Shown one piece after another: positions 1 to 6,885 of a stretch of 64,000 nucleotides of DNA (positions are counted from its first letter, which is position 1; each line of letters starts with the position of its first letter). The notes beneath the pieces are model-generated. The model saw nothing but the letters and a program-made list of their open reading frames with translations. It did no database searches and had not been told where the DNA came from. Both the position numbers and the translations under genes were made by a program. This DNA comes from Chlorobiota bacterium (GTDB lineage: Bacteria; Bacteroidota; Ignavibacteria; OLB7): positions 1,116,001 through 1,180,000 of the forward strand of contig JADJXR010000001.1 of assembly GCA_016710285.1 (NCBI GenBank), written 5' to 3'.

Positions 1-3000
1 TTCCGCAACAGCAACGACCCCATCTACAACTTCTCGGCAAACGCCCGCCAGTTGAATTTGGAGGAGATGCTGCTGAACCCTGAGTATCGTTCGCGGCTCA
101 ATCTTTCCATCGTCGCCAGCGGACACGGCCTTGACCCCGACCTTGCCGAAACCAGCGGCCAGCTTCGGTTGCAAGCCAGCGAGTATGGCCAGCAAGTGCT
201 TCCTGGGATGAACGGCGTGTTCAAACTGGTCCGCCCCGATGCCCGCCGCCGCACCTTCACCTTCAACTCCGAAGTTGCCGACGTAAGCCTGAAAGGTGAA
301 TGGAAAACCGCCACCATTGCCCCGGCCCTTCAAGATGCGATGCAGGGGATCATGCGTTACGTTGAGGCCCGCGCCAACTACGGCCAGCAGCCCACCGAAC
401 GCGCCACCCGGCTTCTCACCGAAACGGTCAACGCCTCCTTCTCGCTGAACCTGAAAGATGTAACGCCAATCCAGCCGCTGCTTGGCTCCATGAAAATCGC
501 CATGACGGGGCTGATTGATGGAAGCATTATCGGAACCCCCAACGGCGTTACGCTGAACGCCAGCGGCTGGGCCAACGGAACCTACCAGCAGGATTCCACG
601 CTGGTTCGGCTGAACAACACCAAGATTAGTTTGGGGCTGTCGGGGATTGAGGCAACCGGCGTTAGCAAGGGGCTGCAAGGGGAGATTCGCGTCAGCAGCG
701 ACTCCTCGATTCAGTTCGGGGCCCTCTCCTTCAATCGCCCAATGGCAAGCATCACCCTGCGTGATGAGGTGTTCAACGTTCGCGGCCACACGCAGGTGGA
801 CAGCACCATGTACGCCGCCATTGACGGAACCGTTGACGCACACGACCCAGCCGGATACAAGGTCCAGTTGGACACCATGCTGTTCCTGTACGGGCGGGAC
901 CTGAAGGCGCGGAACGCCGGGCCAATTCGCGCGGTCATCAGCCAAACCGCTTTCCGTGCCGACTCGCTGGCGGTGCGGGTAAACGATGGCGACATCGTCA
1001 GCATCAAAGGGGACTTCCTGACCGAGACGATGGGCTTCCAGCAGATGACCGTTGACTACATCACCGTGCAGATGCAGCACACGCACGACTCCTCCGAAGC
1101 AACCTTGCTGAACTTCCAAGCTGGGGAATCCATTGGGCTGATTCAGCGGAGCTTGGAGCGGCTTCATATGACGCTGAACGGCACGATGGAGATGCCAATC
1201 ATTGATGCCGAAGCGGAGGTGAACCTGCAAGACATCCTTGACGAGCGCGCCGGAAAAGTGTGGGCGAAGCTGAACTACCAGAACCGCAACCTTGTTGGCG
1301 GGATGCAAATTTTGAGCGGGGCCGACACGCTTCGATTGAAGGATACGCTGGCCAATATCACCATTGCAGCATTGCCGATTGACCTTGCGTTCGCTTCCCG
1401 CACCGAGCGATTGGTGAACGGGCAGCCGCTAACAATCAGCGCGCAAACCAAACGGTTCCCGCTAGAGATCATTGCCCCGTTTGTCCCCGGCGTTAAGATT
1501 CGGAAAGGGCGGGCAGATTTGAACTTCAGCGTTGCGGGGAACTACCCCGAACTTGACTACCGGGGTGAAGGAGCGGTGGAGGCGCAGGGGGTGCTGGAGG
1601 GGAACAATCTTGCCTACTATTTCCGGTTGCCGCTTCGCTTCAACGACCAAGTGCTGAACATTGACTCGGCAGTGATCCGGAACGACCCTCGCGACCTTCC
1701 TGGCGGAATCGGCTACATGAGCGCGATCGTCAATTTCGACGGCTTCGAGGTCAGCCGAATTGACGCGCAGATCCGCACCCCGAAGCTGATGGTTCTTGGC
1801 GATGCCTCGCAGGCGGTGAACGACTTCATCTACGGCGATCTGGTGATCTCCACCGGCGACGGCTACCTCACCTTCGATGGAACGTTGCAATCCCCTTCGC
1901 TTTCCGGGCCGGTGATTATCGAGCAAGGGAATCTGCAACTTCCATACTCAGAATCTGCGGCAACCATCAATGCCACCGGGGTCCGGTACGTAAGCCAGCA
2001 GGAGTGGGACGCCGAGCAGGCGCAGCCCTATGGCCCAGATTTCGGATTGGGATTGGAGGAAGAGGAGAACGCGGCGTTGGAGGCGGATACTTCTTTGAGA
2101 GCGCAGGAGGAGCGATTGCGCCGCGAGCTTCAGCAGCGCAACGCGCCAACGGTGGACGCGCCATCGTTTGTGGACCGCCTAAATCTTGACCTTGCCATCC
2201 GGATTCCAAACCGGACGAACCCGCTGTACGTGACGATGGATCTTGGCGCGGCAACCCAGCAGCTTCGTGCACAGATTATTGACGACGGCGAGGCTCTCTA
2301 CGTCCGCCAAGAAGGGGGCCGAATGACCGCCGAGGGGGCGTTGAAAGTGCTTCCCGCCTCCAAGTTCGTGTACATCAAGACCTTCAACGCTGCGGGGGAT
2401 TTGGTGTTCGATGGAGATTTGGGGAACCCGGGGATCACCATCTCGGCTTCCTACGAAGGCCGCCGCGTAACCTCTGCCGGGCAAACCGAGCGGTACAGCG
2501 TCACGATTGACATCACCGGAACGAAGGAGCGGCCAACCATCACCTTCCGCTATGCCATCAACGGATTCGAGCAAGCCGTGGGCGATCCCGACGACCGCAC
2601 GCGGAACGCCATCTCGCTGCTGCTGTTCGGCAAAACCACCGATGAACTTCGCGGCGCAGGGGCAACCAGCCAGATTAGCGACCTGCTGAATAACAGCATC
2701 AATTCCTACGGCAGCGCGGCGTTGGGAACATTCCTGACGCAGGCCTTGGGGTCCGATGGAGTGATCCAAAGCATTGACATCGAGCTTGGGCAGCTAAGCG
2801 ACATTGGCGGGGCGCGAATAAACTTCGTCAGCCAGTTCGGCCCGGTGCTGTTGCAGTATGGCGGAACCGTCAGCGATCCCACCAACGGAACCATCACCGT
2901 GGACCTTCCGGCCGACGCGCTGCTGGACGCAGATGTTGCCCAGTATATCTTCCTTCAGCTTCAACGCTCGGTGGAGAATTCCAGCAACACCAGTGCCGCC

Positions 3001-3069
3001 ACCGCGACCACAACCACCGACCCCGCCGACATCTACCGCGTGCGAATTCAGTTCAGGAAAAGCTGGTAG
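1..3069 (+). CDS. TamB-like translocation/assembly protein, 3' part (5' end outside window)
   Basis: The reading frame is open from base 1 to the TAG at 3067-3069, so this is the C-terminal part (about 1,022 residues) of a larger protein. The long run of short beta-strand-rich segments without obvious catalytic residues fits the AsmA/TamB beta-helical bridge proteins. The last 450 or so residues match the TamB (DUF490) domain in character: a 'SLLLFGK' motif, a segment ending 'DLLNNSINSYG', then 'VQIELGQLSD'-like and 'QYGGTVSD' strands. TamB-type proteins span the periplasm and help deliver lipids or outer-membrane proteins together with a BamA-family partner. The partner is not in this window. 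A Gln/Glu-rich charged insert lies near residues 680-720 of the visible part. Family assignment is firm; the exact cargo is not known. Confidence 0.85.
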   Translation, partial: FRNSNDPIYNFSANARQLNLEEMLLNPEYRSRLNLSIVASGHGLDPDLAETSGQLRLQASEYGQQVLPGMNGVFKLVRPDARRRTFTFNSEVADVSLKGEWKTATIAPALQDAMQGIMRYVEARANYGQQPTERATRLLTETVNASFSLNLKDVTPIQPLLGSMKIAMTGLIDGSIIGTPNGVTLNASGWANGTYQQDSTLVRLNNTKISLGLSGIEATGVSKGLQGEIRVSSDSSIQFGALSFNRPMASITLRDEVFNVRGHTQVDSTMYAAIDGTVDAHDPAGYKVQLDTMLFLYGRDLKARNAGPIRAVISQTAFRADSLAVRVNDGDIVSIKGDFLTETMGFQQMTVDYITVQMQHTHDSSEATLLNFQAGESIGLIQRSLERLHMTLNGTMEMPIIDAEAEVNLQDILDERAGKVWAKLNYQNRNLVGGMQILSGADTLRLKDTLANITIAALPIDLAFASRTERLVNGQPLTISAQTKRFPLEIIAPFVPGVKIRKGRADLNFSVAGNYPELDYRGEGAVEAQGVLEGNNLAYYFRLPLRFNDQVLNIDSAVIRNDPRDLPGGIGYMSAIVNFDGFEVSRIDAQIRTPKLMVLGDASQAVNDFIYGDLVISTGDGYLTFDGTLQSPSLSGPVIIEQGNLQLPYSESAATINATGVRYVSQQEWDAEQAQPYGPDFGLGLEEEENAALEADTSLRAQEERLRRELQQRNAPTVDAPSFVDRLNLDLAIRIPNRTNPLYVTMDLGAATQQLRAQIIDDGEALYVRQEGGRMTAEGALKVLPASKFVYIKTFNAAGDLVFDGDLGNPGITISASYEGRRVTSAGQTERYSVTIDITGTKERPTITFRYAINGFEQAVGDPDDRTRNAISLLLFGKTTDELRGAGATSQISDLLNNSINSYGSAALGTFLTQALGSDGVIQSIDIELGQLSDIGGARINFVSQFGPVLLQYGGTVSDPTNGTITVDLPADALLDADVAQYIFLQLQRSVENSSNTSAATATTTTDPADIYRVRIQFRKSW

Positions 3070-3119
3070 CAACCTTCTTTGCACTTTCGGGAGCCACGTG
3101 GGCACAAGCAGCGGCGGTA

Positions 3120-3142
3120 GCCGAAGGTCTTTAGCCTTCGGC
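3120..3142. terminator. Hairpin after tamB-like gene
   Basis: An 8-bp perfect inverted repeat (GCCGAAGG / CCTTCGGC) with a 7-nt loop lies 50 bp after the TamB-like stop. No T-tract follows, so this may be a transcript-end hairpin or a small palindromic repeat rather than a classical terminator. Confidence 0.4.
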
Positions 3143-3244
3143 GTCATCTGCCTGTATCACTTGGCTCCACCGAATCGGAGCCGTAGGCTGAAAAGCACGT
3201 TGAGATGCGCCCAGCAAGCGAGCACAGACCCCGCGCAAAACAGC

Positions 3245-3280
3245 AAAGCCGCTTCCATCCTTGAGGATAGAAGCGGCTTT
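3245..3280. terminator. Bidirectional hairpin between tamB-like gene and rpmA
   Basis: An 11-bp perfect stem (AAAGCCGCTTC / GAAGCGGCTTT) encloses a second small stem (ATCC-TTGA-GGAT). It lies between the convergent tamB-like gene and rpmA and has a T-run a few bases further on the plus strand (3291-3297). It probably ends transcription from both sides. Confidence 0.65.
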
Positions 3281-3310
3281 GGTTCTGATCTTTTTTTGCC
3301 GGCGGTACGC

Positions 3311-3568
3311 TTAGGCGTTTGGAAGGATGTTCACCGTTTTGCGGGTGCGCCCTTTCCGCCCGAATTGGACGGTTCCATCAATCAGCGCGAACAAGGTGTC
3401 GTCGCTGCCGATGCCCACGTTCAGCCCTGGGTGGAATTTGGTCCCACGTTGGCGAACAAGGATATTGCCAGCGCGAACAACCTGGCCACCAAAACGCTTG
3501 ATGCCAAGATATTGCGGGTTGGAATCGCGACCGTTCTTTGTTGAGCCTGCGCCTTTTTTATGAGCCAT
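3311..3568 (-). CDS. rpmA: 50S ribosomal protein L27
   Basis: 85 residues, the normal size for bacterial L27. The start 'MAHKKGAGSTKNGRDS' and the 'GGQVVRAGNILVRQRGTKFHPG' region (shown here as family hallmarks) are diagnostic. L27 sits at the peptidyl-transferase centre, where its N-terminal tail contacts the tRNA acceptor ends. There is no N-terminal extension of the type that needs Prp protease cleavage in Firmicutes. The gene follows rplU on the same strand with a 75-bp gap, the usual rplU-rpmA operon. The downstream hairpin at 3245-3280 probably terminates the operon. Confidence 0.97.
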   Translation of the reverse strand: MAHKKGAGSTKNGRDSNPQYLGIKRFGGQVVRAGNILVRQRGTKFHPGLNVGIGSDDTLFALIDGTVQFGRKGRTRKTVNILPNA

Positions 3569-3643
3569 GGTTCATTGCCTCCTGAAAGAAATATCTGCTA
3601 TGCTTGCTGAGTGACGATGTTGAAAACGGGAAGCTGCCGGCAC

Positions 3644-3940
3644 TTAGGCCGCAATTCCTGTAATCTGGATTTTGGTGTAGCCCTGGCGGTGGCCGTTCAG
3701 CTTTTGGTAGCCTTTGCGGCGTTTTTTGTGGAAAACCAGGACGGTTTCCCCTTTGCCATGCTCCAGCACTTTGGCGGTTACGGTCGCGCTTGCCAGGCCC
3801 AAGGAGCCATCGGCAAAGGTTGCCAGCACGTTGCCGAACTCCACTGTGGAGTCAACGTCGTTGCTGAGCCGTGGGACCACAAGTGTGTCCCCATTCTGGA
3901 CTCGGAATTGCGAGCCGGCGATATTCACGATAGCGTGCAT
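3644..3940 (-). CDS. rplU: 50S ribosomal protein L21
   Basis: 98 residues starting 'MHAIVNIAGSQFRV', with the family signature 'KRRKGYQKLNGHRQ' near the C-terminus. The frame is open further upstream, but the ATG at 3940 has an AGGTGA Shine-Dalgarno-like sequence 5-6 bases before it and gives the normal family length. L21 binds 23S rRNA domain II in the large subunit. It is first gene of the rplU-rpmA operon, with a TATCTTTG promoter element 55 bases upstream. Confidence 0.95.
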   Translation of the reverse strand: MHAIVNIAGSQFRVQNGDTLVVPRLSNDVDSTVEFGNVLATFADGSLGLASATVTAKVLEHGKGETVLVFHKKRRKGYQKLNGHRQGYTKIQITGIAA

Positions 3941-3994
3941 GATTTCACCTACGGAAAATATGCTGTGGAACGGATGTCTGCTTTTGAAGAACGG

Positions 3995-4002
3995 CAAAGA
4001 TA
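3995..4002 (-). promoter_or_regulatory. TAnnTTTG -7 promoter element for rplU-rpmA
   Basis: Minus-strand TATCTTTG matches the Bacteroidota -7 consensus TAnnTTTG. A TTG lies about 21 bases upstream, close to the expected -33 position. The predicted transcript start gives a leader of about 50 nt before rplU. Confidence 0.6.
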
Positions 4003-4097
4003 CACCCGCACCGTTCGGTCTTCCAAGAAGAGTTTGGCCGGAATCCGTTCCCATTTTGTAACGGCCAGCGGATCAATTCCGCAAAAACTTCTTTTTA

Positions 4098-4129
4098 CCG
4101 GCGGCCGCACTCTGCCAATTGGCCGCCGG
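4098..4129. repeat. Inverted repeat upstream of crtI-like gene
   Basis: A 9-bp perfect inverted repeat (CCGGCGGCC / GGCCGCCGG) with a 14-nt loop ends 17 bp before the ATG of the crtI-like gene. There is no T-tract. It could be an operator or could fold in the leader of the desaturase mRNA. Confidence 0.4.
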
Positions 4130-4146
4130 CGCGTAATATCGCCCTC

Positions 4147-5616
4147 ATGGACATCATCGTTATCGGTTCAGGATTTGGCGGATTATCGGCGGCGATACGG
4201 CTGCAAACGCAAGGACACCGCGTCACCGTGCTGGAAAAACGGGACAAGTTGGGGGGGCGCGCCTATGTCTATTCCCAAGATGGCTTCACCTTCGACGGCG
4301 GCCCCACGGTGATTACGGCTCCGTGGCTGATTGAAGAACTGTTCACCGAAGCCGGACGCAACCCCGCCGATTACCTTCAATTCCTTCCCGTTGACCCTTT
4401 CTACCGAATCTATTTTGAGGATGGAGCCACCTTCAACTACAACGGCGACCCGCAGGGGATGGAACGGGAGATCGCCAAGTTCAACCCCGACGATGTTGCT
4501 GGCTACCGGAAATTTTTGGAGCGAACAAAGAAGATTTTCGCCACTGGTTTCGGGCTGATTGACTCCCCGTTCCTCACCTTTGGCTCCATGCTGAAAGTCC
4601 TTCCCGATCTAGTCCGCCTGCGTGCCGACCGCTCGGTGTATCGCTACGCCAGCCGCTACATCCACGACGAGCGGTTGCGGCGTGTGTTCAGCTTCCACCC
4701 GCTGCTGGTTGGGGGGAATCCGTTCCAGACCACCTCCATCTACACACTGATCTTGTACCTTGAGCGGGAGTGGGGTGTGTGGTTTGCAAAAGGGGGAACC
4801 GGGGCAGTGGTGGAAGCGTTGCGGCGGTTGTTTGCCGAGCTTGGCGGAGCCGTTAGCCTAAACACCGAGGTCCAAGAGATTCTGATTGATGAAGGGGCGC
4901 GCCGCGCCCGTGGGGTGCGGCTAACCGATGGCCGCCAGCTTCCTGCCGATGCAGTGGTTTGCAACAGCGACACAGCCTTCACCTACCGGAACATGATGCC
5001 GGAGCGGTTCCGCCGGACCTACACCAACAAGCGGATTGACCGGCTGAAATACTCCATGTCGCTCTATGTCCTCTATTTCGGCACCGACCGGCAGTATCCC
5101 CAGATTCCGCACCACAGCATCATGTTGGGGAAGCGGTACGAAGGGTTGCTGGATGACATTTTCAACCGGCATCACCTTCCGGAGGATTTCTCCCTGTATC
5201 TGCACCGCCCCACCGCAACCGACAGCACGTTGGCCCCGGCGGGATGCGATGCCTTCTACGTCCTTTCCCCGGTGCCGCATCTTGCCAGCGGCAACGATTG
5301 GAAGAAGGCCGCACGCCCGTATCGCGATGCCATTGTGAAGTATCTGGAGGACCGCTACATGCCCGATTTGTCGCGGCATATCGTGACCGAGCATTGGATT
5401 GACCCGCTCCATTTTCGGGACACCTTGAACAGCCATTTGGGAAGCGCGTTCAGCATTGCGCCAATCCTGAGGCAATCGGCGTGGTTCCGCCCGCACAACC
5501 GGTCGGAGGAAGCGGAGAACCTGTATTTTACCGGAGCCGGAACCCACCCCGGAGCAGGGCTGCCAGGGGTGATTTCCAGCGCGAAGATTGTGGCCAACTT
5601 GCTTGGCCCGGCGTAA
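4147..5616 (+). CDS. crtI: Phytoene desaturase / carotenoid desaturase (CrtI family)
   Basis: 489 residues, typical for CrtI. The N-terminal 'VIGSGFGGLSAAIRL' is the Rossmann FAD-binding motif, followed by 'LEKRDKLGGRAY' with the acidic residue that binds the adenine ribose. The C-terminal 'NLYFTGAGTHPGAGLPGVISSAKI' region is the second FAD-contact signature of CrtI-type desaturases. CrtI enzymes introduce double bases into phytoene to give neurosporene or lycopene at the membrane. The family also includes later carotenoid oxidases and saturases, so the exact step is uncertain. No crtB or other carotenoid gene is adjacent. The downstream HIT gene starts 23 bp after the stop and is probably co-transcribed. 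Confidence 0.88.
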   Translation: MDIIVIGSGFGGLSAAIRLQTQGHRVTVLEKRDKLGGRAYVYSQDGFTFDGGPTVITAPWLIEELFTEAGRNPADYLQFLPVDPFYRIYFEDGATFNYNGDPQGMEREIAKFNPDDVAGYRKFLERTKKIFATGFGLIDSPFLTFGSMLKVLPDLVRLRADRSVYRYASRYIHDERLRRVFSFHPLLVGGNPFQTTSIYTLILYLEREWGVWFAKGGTGAVVEALRRLFAELGGAVSLNTEVQEILIDEGARRARGVRLTDGRQLPADAVVCNSDTAFTYRNMMPERFRRTYTNKRIDRLKYSMSLYVLYFGTDRQYPQIPHHSIMLGKRYEGLLDDIFNRHHLPEDFSLYLHRPTATDSTLAPAGCDAFYVLSPVPHLASGNDWKKAARPYRDAIVKYLEDRYMPDLSRHIVTEHWIDPLHFRDTLNSHLGSAFSIAPILRQSAWFRPHNRSEEAENLYFTGAGTHPGAGLPGVISSAKIVANLLGPA

Positions 5617-5639
5617 CGTCCAACCAATCAATCCCGACC

Positions 5640-5981
5640 ATGCCAACGATTTTTTCCAAGATCATCAGCGGTGAAATCCCGGCTGATGTTGTTTATCGCG
5701 ACGACCAAGTGATGGCCTTCCGCGACATCGCGCCCCAGGCACCAACCCATATTTTGATTATCCCTATCGAGGAGATAGCAACCGCCAATGATCTATCGGC
5801 GCAGCATGAGCAGTTGGTGGGCCACATGGTGGCGGTTGCCGCCCGCATCGCCCGCGAAGCAGGGATTGCCGATGATGGCTACCGATTAGTGGTAAACTGC
5901 AATCGCGACGGAGGGCAGGAGGTGTATCACCTGCATCTTCACCTGCTTGGCGGGCGCAAAATGGGGTGGCCACCCGGGTGA
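5640..5981 (+). CDS. HIT family (histidine triad) nucleotide hydrolase, HinT-like
   Basis: 113 residues. The frame is open upstream inside crtI, but the ATG at 5640 gives 'MPTIFSKIISGEIPAD', the standard start of HinT-type proteins. The active site is 'HLHLH' at residues 97-101, the histidine triad, followed by 'LLGGRKMGWPPG', the usual C-terminus of this family. HinT proteins hydrolyse nucleoside phosphoramidates and acyl-adenylates in the cytoplasm. It sits 23 bp after crtI. Confidence 0.93.
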   Translation: MPTIFSKIISGEIPADVVYRDDQVMAFRDIAPQAPTHILIIPIEEIATANDLSAQHEQLVGHMVAVAARIAREAGIADDGYRLVVNCNRDGGQEVYHLHLHLLGGRKMGWPPG

Positions 5982-6028
5982 GTTCCGGCGCGTGTGTGGG
6001 GAAGAAGGAATAGATGCTCTAACAACAA

Positions 6029-6059
6029 GCGAGCCGTTGCAGTTGCTGCAACGGCTCGC
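6029..6059. terminator. Strong hairpin between convergent HIT and HU genes
   Basis: A 14-bp perfect inverted repeat (GCGAGCCGTTGCAG / CTGCAACGGCTCGC) with a 3-nt loop lies between the two convergent genes. It probably serves as a shared transcription end even though no T-run follows. Confidence 0.6.
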
Positions 6060-6090
6060 GCTGTAGTAAGACTACGGTCAACGGAAGGAG

Positions 6091-6459
6091 CTACTTCTTT
6101 TTTGCAGCTTTTGCCGGAGCGGCTTTTGCGGCCTTGGCTGGGGCAGCTTTTGCGGCGGCCTTGGCTGGGGCTTTCTTGGCTTTGGCGGCATTCACCGAAT
6201 CCTTCAGCGATTTACCGGCTGAGAATTTGATGGTTTTGCTGGCTGCAATCTTGATTGCTTCTCCGGTTTTCGGATTGCGTCCGGTCCGTGCTGCACGCGC
6301 GCCAACACCAAATGTGCCGAAGCCGATAATCTGCACGGAGTCCCCATTCTTCAATGCGCCGCCGATGGCGTCCAGCATTCCTTTCACGGCACTTTCGGCC
6401 TGTGCATTGGTCAAGTTTGCGGCGGTGGCCACTGCGCCCACCAGATCAGCTTTGTTCAC
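6091..6459 (-). CDS. HU family DNA-binding protein with Lys/Ala-rich tail
   Basis: The frame runs to 6498, but the GTG at 6459 has GGAGG seven bases upstream and gives 'VNKADLVGAVATAANL', the usual HU start, so I place the start there (122 residues). The HU core occupies residues 1-90 with 'GFGTFGV' and 'GRNPKTGE', the DNA-binding arm. About 30 further residues are repeats of Lys-Ala-Ala-Pro-Ala type, like histone H1 tails. HU proteins bend and compact DNA as dimers. Tailed HU proteins are known from mycobacteria and some other lineages. A near-consensus -7 element (TACCTTCG) lies at 6569-6576. Confidence 0.93.
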   Translation of the reverse strand: MNKADLVGAVATAANLTNAQAESAVKGMLDAIGGALKNGDSVQIIGFGTFGVGARAARTGRNPKTGEAIKIAASKTIKFSAGKSLKDSVNAAKAKKAPAKAAAKAAPAKAAKAAPAKAAKKK

Positions 6460-6885
6460 GTCAGAACCTCCAGAAGTTGGTAGATGTGTTGCGCCCAAAA
6501 GGGCGGTTGGATTGGATGGGCGCGAACATACACCACAAACACCCCAGAACGCAAGAGGGAAAAGGCCGCGAAGGTAGATTTTTCAAGGCTTCGCGGGGAA
6601 AAAGCGCATCTTTTTTCCCCGATGAAGAAGCTATCGAAGAATCGAAGCCACGGGCAGCAATTTCCAAGGCCCACCGCACCGCAGCCATTTCCGCCAACAA
6701 TTCTTCAACTTCCCCACTTTCTTCGGCCTTCCCCTATTGATAACCATTGATCTGCGCCGTATAATCACGCACCAATCGTTTTGAGGCGTTTCCTTCGCCC
6801 CGATGCCCCCAGGATTAACGCCCCTCTGACGTACTGAACTTGCGCATGTGGCACTTCAACATTTACCAAACTATGGAGGTATCAG
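6460..6885. other. Divergent intergenic region between HU and EF-G2-like genes
   Basis: This 426-bp stretch holds no gene I can support. It contains the HU ribosome binding site and probable promoter on the left, and a sigma70-like promoter at 6737-6765 plus the ATGGAGGT ribosome binding site (6873-6880) of the EF-G2-like gene on the right. Confidence 0.6.
6737..6765 (+). promoter_or_regulatory. Sigma70-like promoter upstream of fusA2-like gene
   Basis: TTGATA and TATAAT are separated by exactly 17 bp. This would give a leader of about 115 nt. The match to the enterobacterial consensus is unusual here, because other promoters in this window use TAnnTTTG. Confidence 0.4.

Noticed and set aside
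3611..4312. 233-residue plus-strand frame over rplU
   Set aside because: Opposite strand of a certain ribosomal protein gene and overlaps the start of crtI.
5641..5646. Long minus-strand frame 4921-5646 opposite crtI
   Set aside because: Shadow of crtI without motifs.
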